Assembly (NCBI GenBank): GCA_000181795.3
Contig: CM012953.1
Coordinates: forward strand, 4,860,395-4,924,394
Length of the DNA stretch: 64,000 bases
Reading direction: 5' to 3'
DNA from: Trichinella spiralis
Taxonomy: Eukaryota; Nematoda; Enoplea; Trichinellida; Trichinellidae
Below are positions 1 through 12,339 of the stretch, piece after piece. The position numbers were made by a program, and so were the translations under genes. Under the pieces are notes generated by a model that had not been told where the DNA came from, ran no database searches, and saw nothing but the letters and a program-made list of their open reading frames with translations. The first letter of the stretch is position 1. Each line of letters begins with the position of its first letter.

Positions 1-1
1 A

Positions 2-1618
2 TGTATGGAAGATTTGTGCGTCCATTACGACGAGACCGTGCGCAATGCCAAGGGCAGTATTATTCAGTTCGCTTTCGGCCAAGATGGAATTGATCCGATG
101 CACGCCGAAACGGACAGCGTTGTGGTCAATTTGGAACATCTGTGGGAACATTGCAGAAATGTGAACCTGGATGACAAGGATCGACTGAATCACAAGGAAA
201 TGTTGGGTTTGGTTATGGAAAAATTTTCCCACCCCTTCAATTGCAGCGGTTTCTTTTTGAATGCGGTCAAAACGTTCTGCGGTCGAAAGGCGATGGAGGT
301 GAAGCGAGTGGTCGAATTGACCGAACGTTGTCGACAGCACGCCGGCGACCACTGTTCCGTACGGACGGCAGTGTGCGGCAGTTGTTACGCGATGGAATTG
401 AAGCGCAAAGTGCTGGTGAAAGAGAAATCAGTATCCGAAAGGCAGTTCGTTGGATTTTTGGAAGAATGTCAGAGACGCTACCAGCAAGCGTTGATTCATC
501 CAGGAACGGCGGTGGGCGCAATTTCGGCCACGAGCATCGGCGAACCGTCGACCCAGATGACGTTGAAAACGTTCCACTTTGCCGGTGTGGCCAGCATGAA
601 CATCACCCAAGGTGTGCCGAGGATTCGGGAGATCATCAACGCGGCGGCGAACATTTTGACCCCAGTGGTCACTTGTAGCCTTGTCGACGAAAGCAGCGCG
701 TCGTTGGCCCACTTGATCAAGGGTCGATTGGAGCGGACAACTTTGAACGACATCACCGAAATGTTCGCTACAGTATTCGGACCGAAAAATTTCTTCTTGA
801 CAATCAAGTTGTCGACAAGTCGAATTCGACTGTTGCAGCTGGAAATTACGCCGGCATCGGTTGTACGCGCTCTTCTCCAAGCCAAGCTGAAAGTGCCTCT
901 CAGTGTCAAAGATGTCGCTTTGCGCGGCGACAGCATAATCATCGTTTATCCACCCGAGGGGAAAAATTTTACCCCTTTGCAGAGTTTGTATTATTTGAAA
1001 AATTACCTGCCCAAAGTTATTGTTCACGGATTGCCGTCTGTGAAACGGTGCATTATTCAAGCCGACGAACAGACCGGTGAAAAATACAAACTTCTCGTCG
1101 AAACCAGAGACTATTTGTCGGTAATTGCAACCGAAGGGGTCGATACTGCCAAGACTGTGTCCAATCATCCAATCGATGTTGCCAAAGTTTTGGGCATCGA
1201 AGCGGCTAGAGAAGTTATCATAACAGAAATCATGAATACAATGGCTGGTCATGGTATTGGGTTGGATTTCCGTCACGTGATGATGCTGGCCGATTTGATG
1301 ACCAACAACGGCGAAGTTGTCGGCATGACGAGATTTGGTTTGCCGAAAATCAAGGACAGCGTTCTTTTGTTGGCTTCATTTGAAAACACCTGCGAACATT
1401 TGTTCAATGCAGCTTATCATGGGCATCAAGACAATTTATCGGGCGTGTCCGAGTCTATAATCATGGGAGTACCAATATCCATTGGTACTGGTATGTTTGG
1501 GATGATGGTTGATTTGAAGAAACCGAAATTGGCACCTGGTACTTCAATATTTCAACAATGCTTGAAAGAAATTGCAGCACCAACAACTACCAAAGAAGAT
1601 CAAGAACCGGATGATTAA
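2..1618 (+). CDS. POLR3A: RNA polymerase III largest subunit RPC1, C-terminal part (5' end outside window)
   Basis: The reading frame is open from base 2 to a TAA at 1616-1618, giving the last ~538 residues of the Pol III catalytic subunit, which transcribes tRNA, 5S and other small RNA genes in the nucleus. Around residues 180-205 of the fragment lies the trigger-loop block (TSIGEPSTQMTLKTFHFAGV), followed by NITQGVPRIREIINAA; the A-before-SMNITQGVPRI form is the Pol III version, not RPB1 or RPA1. The RPC1-like end is present with no RPB1-type heptad tail. The N-terminal half, including the active-site DFDGD, is outside the window, so the ATG at 5 is internal and not a start. There is no intron in 1.6 kb, and GC content is visibly higher than in neighbouring genes. 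An AATAAA at 1855-1860 is a likely poly(A) signal. Identity is very secure. Confidence 0.95.
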   Translation, partial: CMEDLCVHYDETVRNAKGSIIQFAFGQDGIDPMHAETDSVVVNLEHLWEHCRNVNLDDKDRLNHKEMLGLVMEKFSHPFNCSGFFLNAVKTFCGRKAMEVKRVVELTERCRQHAGDHCSVRTAVCGSCYAMELKRKVLVKEKSVSERQFVGFLEECQRRYQQALIHPGTAVGAISATSIGEPSTQMTLKTFHFAGVASMNITQGVPRIREIINAAANILTPVVTCSLVDESSASLAHLIKGRLERTTLNDITEMFATVFGPKNFFLTIKLSTSRIRLLQLEITPASVVRALLQAKLKVPLSVKDVALRGDSIIIVYPPEGKNFTPLQSLYYLKNYLPKVIVHGLPSVKRCIIQADEQTGEKYKLLVETRDYLSVIATEGVDTAKTVSNHPIDVAKVLGIEAAREVIITEIMNTMAGHGIGLDFRHVMMLADLMTNNGEVVGMTRFGLPKIKDSVLLLASFENTCEHLFNAAYHGHQDNLSGVSESIIMGVPISIGTGMFGMMVDLKKPKLAPGTSIFQQCLKEIAAPTTTKEDQEPDD

Positions 1619-2377
1619 TGATGAATGAACAGCAAGTACAAAGGCAGATATAGATGATCGTGAAAAGATAAAAAACTAACAAACATGGAAGAAATATTTG
1701 TTATTCATTTTTACAGGGCAATGAGATAGATGAATGGTTTTTTTTACAAGTTATGTATAAAATTGTTACTGTTTTGTGCTTATTTAAATTTGAAATCATT
1801 TTTTCAATTAATATAAACAGATGAACAGTTGCTTTGTTATGTTACAGAATTAGGAATAAAAAAAAGTTGTTGTTGTCACATATATACATAATCCTTGGAA
1901 AAAAAATTCTGATAAGTGTATCATTTTTATGCCATATTTTTACAATTTTTATTTTCAATACCTATTATTTTCTCTTTCTGTATGCTCATTAGGAGAAAAA
2001 AGAACAGAAATTCATCTTATCCGATATAAAGGTGAAACAATTTTTTCTTCTCAGCAATAAATCTGTTTTGCCTTGATCAAAAATCGTAACCTAAAGTACA
2101 TACATACTTCACTTATCAAAAAATAAAAAAAATTATTATATAATAAGAACAAGAAGAAGAAGACATTCAACAACAGTTGAGGTGATATGTCGAATGAACA
2201 ATTTTTGAATTTCAATTGAAAGGAAAATTAATTTGCAAAAAAATAATAACGCAAACAATGTGATGCTTGCTATAAAGCAGGTAGGTAGGTTGATGAAAAA
2301 TTGCAAGCAATCAATCAATTACAAAAATATTCTTCATTAACAACATCACTTATATATATATATCTATCCTACCTATC
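1619..2377. other. Convergent 3' region between POLR3A and CCDC47
   Basis: AT-rich sequence holding the 3' UTRs of two genes that point at each other. AATAAA at 1855-1860 suits POLR3A. The short open frames here (for example 2136-2318 minus) look like chance in AT-rich DNA. I see no RNA gene. Confidence 0.6.
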
Positions 2378-4728
2378 TCACATTGCTTTAATTTTGATTT
2401 GTTTCACACGCGGCTGTTTCTTCTTTAATTCTCTTTTCAATTCTTGCTTTTCCAATTTTCTCTGCCTCTCAGGATCTTCTTCTGCCATTAAACGTTCTTT
2501 ACGTTCACGAGCACGTTCTTCTCGGCGTTGTTGTGCAGCTTCTTGTCGTTGAGCATGGGTAGTTTTCAAAAATGATTCTTCAACATATTGTCGATTTTTG
2601 TCCGCTTTTTGTTTACCCTTCAAATAATATTTAATAATTAATAAATGAACTCCAAACTAAATAATTTTACTCACTTCTCTAGTTAATCGAAATCGTCGAA
2701 CCTTTTCCAAAACATGAAATATGAAAATCATCAAGGGTTGCAAAGAGGAAACATCTTCTTCTGTTGCCCTAAGTTGACCAGGTACTAAATATTCACATTT
2801 TGTCAAACAGTAATAACAACAACAAGTGCAAATATTAATGAAATATTTATTACTGTTCAAACATATCATAACTACTTTAGCAGTTTCTGGAGGTTTCGTC
2901 ATATTTTCCATTCTAAAATAGAAAAAACGAAAGTTACACAAAACTTTTTACAAATTTTACCAATTCAATTACTCGATTGGTTTTATTCCAACAAATTGAT
3001 CAGATATATGAATGTAATCAACAACGTCCTTGTACTTGCATAAAGCTGAAACTATCTAAAAAACATAATAAATAAATAGATATATTTTTTTAAAAAATAA
3101 TAATAAATTCTTACCTTTGAATCGATTAGCCCAGTAGTGACTTCACCAATTTCTGAATGAAGAATATATGATGATGGCAGACCCAACTTTTCGACATTTT
3201 TCTTCTCACTGCAGTATAAATTCTGCAAAACAAATTCCAAATAAAAAAAATCTTTGTCGACATTTTTAAAATTTACCAAGTCCATAATTTCTTTGGAATT
3301 TTTTATTGCAGATCGTTTTGTGCCCAATGCGAAAACAAATGGATCCATTTCTTCTGGATTCAATATTATTTTTATTTCCTAAAAAATTGAAATAACAACA
3401 TTTCAGTACAGTTCTTGGGTGTTTCATGTATGCTTATCAGAACATAGCATATTATTCCAACCATTTCTCTTTCCACAATTTAAGACAATTCAATATAAAT
3501 AAATATATAAATATAAATAAATATGAATGGAAAAAATATTTCATTTCACTTTTTACATAACTGTGTTTTTTAATAAATTTCAAAAAATCCCATTTCATAC
3601 AAACAAACTGAAACAACAAAAGCACAAAAGTGCCGTCATTAAAGAATAATAATTTTGAATTGTGATTTATAAAACTTTCATTGATGAAATTTTGAAAATA
3701 ATAAGTAAAAGTAAAAAAACAAATAAAACTTACTATAACATCAAATTTTGGTCTAATAATGTAAAAAATAAGTGAAAGCAAATCTTGTCGCTTGATCAAT
3801 TTCAGATGAATTTCCATTCCAATACAGCCTTGTCGACCACTACACCACACAATGTAATGGTTGTCCGATTCTTTTATTAGAACATTTTTTGTCACTTCAG
3901 GGCTTATTCCATCATCACCTATAATAGACAACATTAAAATAATTTCAAACATCTTTCTGATAATAAACACATACCAACAATCGAAAAATTTTCTTCAAGA
4001 AATGGACGGTTCGAATCAAACCAAGCAACCGCAAGAGAGTGATTTTTTGTCTTACCATATATATAATTAATTACATAAACAATCAGTCCAAATATTAGAA
4101 ACAATTCAACTACAAAATTATTCCAATTGTTCCTCAAGTGACCAGGAACCTGTTAAAGATAGAAAAGAAGCAATTGATTGATTAGCAAAAATATTTCCAA
4201 ATTAATTTGAAATAAATGAGGTAAAAACACATAAATAAAAAATTACTCACGTCTGTTATCTTCAACTGAGTTACAGTCTTACTAGGACCTGCATTTTGTT
4301 TACCTGGTCTTCTTTCATCGGGAAAATTTTCAAATTCATTTTCATCCAGAAGGTGTGAAAAATCGTCAACAGACTCGTCCTGAAAAGTAATACAATTATT
4401 ACAAAACAAAGGCATAAATAATAATTGTACATAAAAACAAAAAATGTCCTACCTCCACAATACCGTAATCGTCATCGTTGAAATTATTATTCGGAGCATC
4501 GTTACGCTTTTGTTCTGCGTTGGCTGGAGACCTCTTCGCGCCTATTGATGCCGTATCTACCGGAGGAGTTTCCCTTTCATTTACATTATTTGCCGTAAAA
4601 TCTGCATCCACCGAAGCATCCAGTTCAACATCAAATTCTTCAAATTCAGCAAATTCATTGTCATCAATCTGTGACACCTGCTTAACGGATAATTCGACAA
4701 GTTCGAACAAGCAGCTAAGAAAGAACAT
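2378..4728 (-). CDS. CCDC47: CCDC47 / calumin, ER membrane protein of the PAT chaperone complex
   Basis: Nine exons: 4728-4453, 4379-4251, 4149-3975, 3918-3734, 3378-3277, 3222-3115, 3055-2973, 2912-2675, 2617-2378; 511 residues, phases consistent. CCDC47 is an ER membrane protein of the translocon-associated PAT complex that helps fold multipass proteins. Visible features are a short hydrophobic N-terminus (signal peptide), an acidic lumenal stretch starting [12 protein letters not shown], one membrane segment ([20 protein letters not shown]), the conserved [11 protein letters not shown] and KRQDLL blocks, [17 protein letters not shown], and a highly charged C-terminal coiled coil ending KQIKIKAM, nearly identical to vertebrate ends. 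The length is close to human (483). The ATG at 4728 is chosen because the hydrophobic leader follows it directly. The exon 7 donor lies just before an in-frame TAA. The gene is downstream of MED8 on the same strand but 1.65 kb away. Confidence 0.95.
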
Positions 4729-6380
4729 CCATATGCATGTTTTTCTCCCTGTAATTCAAAATTCATCACAAACATTATAATTTCACTTCGATGCTTATTT
4801 CATTATGATTAAACTAAATGTTAAATAAAATGCCAGTAACTGACTTTTTCTTCACGTTCTATTGTAAATTGATTTATGTCGATACTACATTTCTAAAGAT
4901 GCAAAAAATCAACTTCATTCGCTTAAAAATTGAAATTTATATTGATATTTAAATTAAATTTTATTTAAATAATTCAAAAACATCAAACATAATATTTTCA
5001 AATGTAAACGTCCTTTTTCAAATTATTAGCTGAACGCATACCGTTACTAAATGAATTTAAGAAAATGCGTTTCCTACATGAAAATAAACTACCACGACTT
5101 AAGAAAAAACATTCCTACATTATAAATTAAAATATGCTCTACCATAACAATGTAACTATTTGGATAAAGTAAATAAATTTAATAAATGACAAATATAAAA
5201 ATTATTTTAAAAATAAGCACGACAGAAAATCTTAATGTCAAGAACTACCTATGAAAAAAGCTATGTGGTAAGAAAACACTTATTTACAAAAAAAATGCAC
5301 ATAAAAAGGTGAAATACGATACATTTATGGTATTTCATTTTTCTGATAAAGCATAACTTAACTGATTCTCTTTTTTATAATAAATGATATACTCACAAAG
5401 AGAAAAATATGCATTTCGTGTTAGCAGTGGAATCGCCACCATCATTAAAATTTTTTCTTTACAACATTACACATTCAATATAAGGCTCTGCATTTTAAAA
5501 TGCCAAATCTTACAAACAATGCATTATGTTGCAAATTTGTATTTCTTAGCATTACAGTAATGTAAACAACAATCATGTTTGATTATTCTGTTTAAAAATG
5601 ATGCTTTATTGTTAACGGTGAAATTTTCTATAAAATAAATTTAACTGTTAAATTTCATAATATACATTAAAATTTATAATTTATTTTTACAAAATTATAT
5701 AAACTCTTTCGAATTCTTTACTCTTTGCATAGTTCATTTAAATCAATAAATTTTAAAGTGAAAATGCCATATTTAATGTTGAATTTTAATTAATTTATAT
5801 TATATAAATTTGAAATAGCAAAATTAGTTTCACATAAAATACATTTAAATGTAAATCTGCCAAAAAACAATTCACACTGGATTCTGCCTATCTGGATCAC
5901 CAAATTGTTTTCTTATGAACAATTTTTAAAAATTGATTTTGAAATTTACAGTATAACAACCACCTGTTTTCTTCTTCCTTATTTTAGCCATCAAACATTC
6001 TTTGCCATGCACTGCTTTTTCAATATGAAACAGCACTGCACTTGCTAAAATCAAAAGCAATTATTTTAATAATAATGTTTCATTTACTGATAACAGAAAA
6101 TGCATCGGAAATTGATTTAAGGCATCCTAATTAAATATAGCACATCTAAATAGTAGAATTTCACTCATTCAGGTAAACATTTATTTGTAAATATACATAT
6201 ATACAATACAAGAAAAATAAACAAAATACTCATAGAAACTATCAAAATCAGAAATCATTAGAATCAGAAGGAAATACGATATGTTTTACATACATTATGT
6301 TAATATTATTAGTTATGATAATACGTTCATCAACAATTCTCAATGAATTACACAAGCATTTATTTTTCGTTTTTTAAAAT
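4729..6380. other. Gene-free AT-rich spacer (CCDC47 upstream, MED8 3' UTR)
   Basis: About 1.65 kb with no open frame or conserved motif I can support on either strand. It must hold the CCDC47 promoter and the MED8 3' UTR. No tRNA-like or hairpin structure stood out. Confidence 0.5.
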
Positions 6381-7397
6381 TCATCTATTATATGGCACGG
6401 GATGGTGGGTAGTTGCGATCCTCACTTGAGCTTTGCTTGCCTTTGAATGCCCTGAAAATATCAAATGTATTAAAAAGCTATACATCAATCATATTAAAAT
6501 AAGTTTTCTAGAAAAATTATATACGATATTACCGTAAAATAAATAAAAATAAATTTCAAATAATAATGAATACTAATAGTAAAGATAATAACAGCATGTA
6601 AGTTAAAAATTACCTGAATCACCACTACTTCCGCGTGAGGAAGCAGGCGTAGCTGAATAAGCAGGTTTTACATTCTGACCTTTCAATATAGCAGCCACCA
6701 GCAGAGCAGTATCTTCACCATCAGATGTTTTGCTCGTTTTGCTACCTACATAAAGCATATAAATAAATGCAAAATAATGTTCATTTCATACCATCCATTT
6801 CTGAATCTCTAATGCTGGCATTCAAAGAATCTAATATGCAATTTAAACAACGGTTGAAAGCAGTGATCTGCTTTTGAAGACTCTCTGGATTGCATATCCG
6901 TTGTTGTACTTGATTGCTGATCTGCTGATCTTTCTGTTCAACCTGAGGATCAGGCTTTGTTCGCAAATAATCAGGAACGACAGCGTGTGTCCATGCATGC
7001 AATCGATTTTCAGTTGCTGCCTAAAATAAATTTATGAAACAACTAATAACAGTAGAAAAATTAAACAAACAAAATACTAACTTCAAGATCTGCATCCACT
7101 TCCACTGATAACCTTATTGGAAGAAATACGTAATTTTTGAAATGCGATGCTCGATCACTTCGTAAAAGTTGAAGCATTGAATTAAACTGACTTGATATCA
7201 CTCTGAAACTGTTTAATAATGAAGGCCTAAAATAAAATTGTCAAAACAAATCAACGAACTGAATTAACTTTATACCAATCCAACTGATCTACCATTTGCA
7301 GCTTTGCCAGCACTTCAGAAATCGAACTTTGAATGCTTTTGATATTTTGGACAATGCCTCCAACAGAATTAATAAAATTTTTATCTACTTCTTGCAT
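6381..7397 (-). CDS. MED8: Mediator complex subunit 8
   Basis: Five exons: 7397-7276, 7226-7082, 7020-6792, 6745-6614, 6451-6381; 232 residues, all phases agree. MED8 is a head-module subunit of Mediator, linking transcription factors to RNA polymerase II. The N-terminus (MQEVDKNFINSV...) forms the helical region ending in QLDWPSLLNSF, matching the LTWPSVLDSF block of human MED8. The strongest signature is AVVPDYLRTKPDPQVE around residues 108-123, nearly identical to vertebrates. A low-complexity tail ends HPVPYNR, like HPYQR in human. Human MED8 is 268 residues. The ATG is preceded by TTTTTTCAG with only 4 bases between acceptor and start, so this is either a short 5' UTR intron or a spliced-leader site. 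Only 161 bases separate that acceptor from the stop of the gene upstream, suggesting an operon. Confidence 0.93.
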
Positions 7398-7562
7398 TCT
7401 CCTGAAAAAATCTAAATAAAAAAACAGAAAATAAGGCAGCATGATAAAAAGAATGAATGAATGTATCATGTATGAAACAAGTCACAGTTCACCAAGTTAA
7501 AAATGATCATATTTATGGAATGAAAACTTTATCCAAATATAAAAAAAAAGTAAAATCTTAAA

Positions 7563-8120
7563 TCATTTGTTAAAGTTCAAAGTTTTATGTCTCAAAAATT
7601 TGCTCGTAGATTTTGCAATGCAAATGTCATTCGAATCGTCAATACGTGGAAGATCATTATAAATAGGGTCTTTCACGTTTAAACATTTCTTTCCCGCCTA
7701 AATCAAACAGCAGTCTCATAAGCATCAATTTACTATTAAATAAAAGTTACAAATAATTACTTTTTTCATTGCAATTTTTTGATAATAATGTTCATTTCGA
7801 CGAATTTGTTCTTTAGCTAAGGTGGATGGGTCAATTTTCTTAACTCGTTTAATCTTTTCAATAATTGCCTCGCATGTATTCAAAAAAGGTCTATTCAGTT
7901 GCTTTCCATGATAACAACTATTTAGTGATGAATCAGCGATTTCATGTTTCAACGTTTTATCAGAACTTTTTTCTGATGTACCACTGTTACAATCATCATC
8001 TTCACTACATTCAGGCGTTATGTTCAAAAGGGGCGTTGGCTTAATACTTTCAAAAACATGTGCAGCGGATGATTTAGGCCGATATGGAGTTGCATAAAGC
8101 ACATCACGCGACTCCATCAT
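7563..8120 (-). CDS. Unrecognised 164-residue protein, probable first gene of a pair with MED8
   Basis: Two exons, 8120-7761 and 7697-7563, joined by a 63-base GT-AG intron in phase 0, give 164 residues starting MMESRDVLYATPYRPKSS. I do not recognise the family. Visible features: an acidic, Ser-rich centre (residues ~35-55), a charged probably helical stretch at ~80-120 (EAIIEKIKRVKKID, then KEQIRRNEHYYQKIAMKK), and a basic C-terminus (SKFLRHKTLNFNK). There is no signal peptide or membrane segment. The protein looks soluble and could be nuclear, but that is a guess. Support for reality: the open exon is 120 codons in very AT-rich DNA, the splice sites are good and keep frame, and MED8 follows closely on the same strand. 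No AATAAA lies between the two genes; only a weak GATAAA variant does. Confidence 0.6.
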
Positions 8121-9157
8121 TCACCCATTTAAGTATTAATGCATTAAACAAAATGAAAGGAATCCAGCCTAAAGTTTAAACCATCTATGAAGTTTAAACT
8201 ATTAAGTGCCTCAGCATACTTTTATTTTAAGCTGTCATGTTAATAGAAAAAAAGATACATCTTGAAAATTATACTGAAATTTTCATTTGAAGCCTCAAGA
8301 TAGTTTAAAAACAAAAAGTTCAAAATGCCTGCAATATAACGTGTACTTTAATCCAATTCACATTTTGCATTATCTTCAATTTTACATACTGTAAAGATAT
8401 ACATTATTACACGCTTTAAATAAAATTAGAAACTGAAATTATAGAAAATCAAATATTCAAAATCACTTTAAACTTACTTGCAATCTTTTATTTTGGATTC
8501 AGCTGTATCGCTTTGGCAATGATACTTATTACAATTATACAGTAATTTTAGAATAAAGTTCAAATACTTTATTAGATAAAAATTTTTTCTGCTAGAACAC
8601 CTAAACAGTGAAGTTAAGTTTTACTAAACTTTGAATTATTAAGGTTTAAATATTAAAACATTTTTAAAATGATATATTGAGAGAGACACTGATTAGACCA
8701 CTAAAATTTACGAAAACTGCGCCTACTACAGTAACAAATGAATTTACTTTTTTATGGAAAAATTAAATTAAGTTAAATTATGATTTAACTGAACTAATTA
8801 TTTTTATTTGATTATTTAATTAACATTTTAAGAAAAATAATTCAATTTTTTAAGAAAATATGTTAGAAAACTTCGAAACATGAAAGCGCACATTTAATCT
8901 TTTTATCTGTAAAATTTTAGCTTATTTTTTTTGTACTGTAACACATTTAAATAATGTATATTTTATTTATGATTTCTGCCTAAAGTGTTATAGGCAAGTT
9001 ATGTATTTTCTACTGTGGCATACTGTCAAGTATAAATTTGAAACATTTTTATGTTTGATGTTGTTTTTTGTTGAAATTGTTTCCATGTATTTTTTAAATT
9101 ATGATAAATTAATCCAATTGTTATTATCGGAACTCTAATATAATTAAAGATAAACAA
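8121..9157. other. Divergent intergenic region upstream of the MED8-pair gene and the SLC35A gene
   Basis: About 1 kb of AT-rich DNA between divergent genes. It must contain both promoters. No open frame, repeat or RNA gene is supported. Confidence 0.5.
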
Positions 9158-11241
9158 ATGAAAGCGGTTGTCATTCATAATTGCTTGAATGATGTTGTGA
9201 AGAAAGATGGAATGCATGGTAAACTGAGATTTAGAAAAAAGTTATTTCATTTTTATCTTATTGGCAGTATGACTACTATATGGTCTGCGCATTCACTGCT
9301 TTTACGACACACTCAAATGAAATCCACAGTTTCGAATCATTATCTGACTTCAACCGTTGTTCTAATCGCGGAGCTTGTAAAACTTGTAACTGCTGTGATT
9401 TTACTTTTACATGAAACAAAATATCACATTTCTTCATGGATTTTATCTGTTCGAAAAGACTTTTTTTGCGCTCCATATGAAATGCTGAAGATGTCAATAC
9501 CTTCAATATGTTATGCAGTTCAAAATAATTTGGAATTTTACGGCTTAGCAAATATGAATGCTGCTACTTATGTGGTAAGTTTTTATTCATTTATGTAGAA
9601 TGATGTTATGTTATTTTGTTTTACTTTGCTTATTTAAATGCAGTAACTGGACATTTCATCGATGTTGAATGTCTTTGAGTATTAAATTGATGTCTTGTAT
9701 TAAATTACGAATGCAATTATTTATAACTTTATCTGTTTGCTCTAATTTAATTTCAGAGTATACATAATATATTTTTCTAAGAAAACATTTTATTTAGCAT
9801 TCATTCATGTATACATGTATCAAAAAAGAAAAAAATGTCTGTGATAATTTTGATTAAGACTATGAAATTCGTTTCCGAAATAGTGATAAAAGTATTAATT
9901 TAATTTTTAAAATCATCTGCGATGCTATTCTTAAATTTTAAATTTATTTTCGAAAGCAAAAAAATGCAGCTTGCAGTAATTAAGTTTGTATTTTGCTTAA
10001 TAATTTATGACTTAGAAATGCATGAAGTATGTTGATTTTAGCTGTATTAATGAAGGCCCATATCGATTGATGTCGAATAACAAGTACAAAATGTCAAGGT
10101 TAAAGAAGTTTTCTGGTAAAACTTCAGTATTTTTAAATAATATTCAAATCAATAATAATAAAAGCCGACTGCTATTTGGCATCTTAAATTAATTTTTTAA
10201 AATTGATAATCACAATTAAAAATTAAATGAGTATTAAAAATGTCAGAATGGCATTGTGTTGGACGGATGGTTTTGATGATACAATTGAAAAATTTTTTGT
10301 TTTTTTTCAGGTGATGACACAGTTTAAAGTTGTAACAACAGCAATTTTTATGGTCTTGCTTTTGGGTCGGTCTTTTTCCTGCAGACGTTGGATTGCCATT
10401 TGCTTAGTATCAGTAGGCGTGTCAATGGCTTATTTGGGTACTGTTAATGGAAAAGTGGAAGATTATAACCAAGCAATTCCAATAGTGGTTGAGAAAAATG
10501 CTCCTAACCAGAGTTTGCTCATTGGTCTTTCTGTAGTGACGATTAATTGTTTTCTTGCTGGTTTTGCTGGTAATCCTTTCCTTTTTATGTTCAATCTTAT
10601 TTTAATTTTTTTATAAAATTATAATTATCCATAGAGTATTTAGAGATTCTTATGTGTTGATATATATATTCAACAGTAACTCTTGTTATTCAATAAATGT
10701 TCAAAAATTTATAATTTAGGTGTTTATTGTGAGGTTATGCTCAAAAATAGCAGTGTCTCGCTTTGGATTCGAAATATGCAGCTGTATACATGTGGGCTGA
10801 TTAGCGCTGCTATTGCATGCTGGCTTACTCAAAGCAATGAAATCAAAACTTTTGGCTTTTTTCACGGATATAACGCGTTGATTTTTTTAATCGCAGGTAT
10901 TCACTGACATTGACAATTAACATGTAATCGAAAGTTTGATTATATCCGTGTTTTAATATAAAATTCTTTATTTTAAATATAGAACTGTTTTAATCATATT
11001 GTAATTTTAAAATTGTAAGGTGAAGTTTGTTTTAGGTCTTCAAAGTGCTGGTGGCTTGTATGTATCGATGGTAATGAAATATCTGGACAATCTAATGAAA
11101 AGTTTTGCTGCCGCCTTTTCAATTATTATTGTTTCAATCTTTTCTGTATTATTTCTTGAAGGCTCTGTTAGTCAGCTTTTTTGTCTTGGCGCATTTGTCG
11201 TATGTGCGGCAATTGTTCTGTACAACAGTGTTTCTGAATGA
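9158..11241 (+). CDS. Golgi nucleotide-sugar transporter, SLC35A family
   Basis: Four exons: 9158-9574, 10311-10569, 10720-10896, 11036-11241; 352 residues. SLC35A proteins exchange a nucleotide sugar for the matching nucleoside monophosphate across Golgi or ER membranes to feed glycosylation. Diagnostic blocks are PYEMLKMSIPSICYAVQNNL, NMNAATYVV, FKVVTTAIF, the GFAGVYCEVMLK junction, WIRNMQLY, GFFHGYNAL and LQSAGGLYVSMVMKYLDN, and about ten hydrophobic helices are visible. Overall it reads closest to the CMP-sialic acid/UDP-galactose/UDP-GlcNAc group; SLWIRNMQLY and GGLYVSMVMKY lean to A1, but the substrate cannot be assigned by eye. The ATG at 9158 is the first in frame; a second at 9209 is possible. 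A likely poly(A) signal is AATAAA at 11413-11418. Parts of this gene occur again, decayed, at 13.9-16.7 kb. Confidence 0.92.
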
Positions 11242-11767
11242 ATCGTAGAATTTTATCGAATTCTTTTAAGTCATTAATTTATTTTTTGAATTTTTTAAAG
11301 AAAATTTTGTTTTGCTGATAAAGCGCTTTTCAACTGGTGCATTAAATTAGCTACTTACATTTTTTGGAAATTATTTAAGATTTATCTGAAATCTTACTTT
11401 TTTCAGATCTTGAATAAAGCAATTATATTGTAACGAGTGGCTTCTCTGTTCAAGATTTTTGTATCTTCACGTTCTGTATTATCCAGTTTTATTCTATTAA
11501 TTATTATTGTTATTTAGTATTCAAAAAGAACTAATGTACGTTTCCTGTTAGAAATATACTTTATAAACGATAGATATTTAAATAAAATTTAACAATGCGA
11601 ATAAATTCAAAATTTATGCAAAAGTATGCAAACGTTTTGAATGTATAAAAAGTGAATTCTTAGTAATATTTGTGTTGTATCATTCAAAATCTATAAAATT
11701 CAAATGCATTCATTGCAAAAGTAAATCCACACTCTTTCTTCTCTCTGATTCTGTATTGATATTTCTG
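11242..11767. other. SLC35A gene 3' UTR and flank
   Basis: Holds the 3' UTR of the transporter gene, with AATAAA at 11413-11418. This 3' UTR is partly duplicated at about 16.47-16.69 kb. Nothing else is supported. Confidence 0.55.
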
Positions 11768-12116
11768 TTATATATTTTTCTTCAGCATTTCGTTATTAAT
11801 ATTATTCTTTAAGTAATCAAATCGGCTTTGTTCTAATCGAATAACACTGCTGCTAGAATCGACATGATTAAAATACTATAAAATAAGGCGTGATTAATGT
11901 GATGCGTTAAATATACTTGAAAATCTTTAACTTACCATAACAGTGTGAACTGTTTATCAATTTAGTAAATTTTATTCGACGGATTAAATTGTATGTTTGC
12001 AGTAGTTGTATTTTTATGTTAGTATTTATGTGTGGCATAATGTATTGGGCGATGATATTTTTGTTTATAATTTGGTCATCCGATTTGACAATTTCAATAT
12101 CTGAATTTTTTTCCAT
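11768..12116 (-). CDS. Possible small gene, 81 residues, head to head with NDUFB5
   Basis: Tentative. Exon 12116-11936 starts MEKNSDIEIVKSDDQ and ends at a strong donor (TATG|GTAAGT). Exon 11832-11768, after TTATTCGATTAG, restores phase and ends LKNNINNEMLKKNI before TAA. The ATG directly follows an acceptor-like TTTTAAAAG. The product would be a small, charged, mostly helical protein without a membrane segment; I recognise no family. Its ATG is 223 bases from the NDUFB5 ATG on the other strand, so the two could share a promoter. A second acceptor at ~11879 opens a longer exon beginning YFNHVDSSSSV, but its phase does not match exon 1. AT-rich DNA gives chance frames of this size, so confidence is low. 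Confidence 0.35.
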
Positions 12117-12339
12117 CTTTTAAAATAGCAGTCAATTTTTCTGTATTTTTAAAGGAATGTAAATTTTGCAATTTTTTAATGTAAATTCATGTGAATTTCA
12201 TTATAAAATATGCTAATAGCTGTTACTGGGATTTACATTATTTCTAATTTTAATGCATTTACAGCTCTTACAATATCAAAATTGAACATTACTCAAAACT
12301 GAATTGTATACTTCTTATTTTAGAAAATTTGTAATCACA

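Noticed and set aside
428-1276. Long minus-strand frame (282 codons) opposite POLR3A
   Set aside because: It is the antisense shadow of a GC-rich coding exon.
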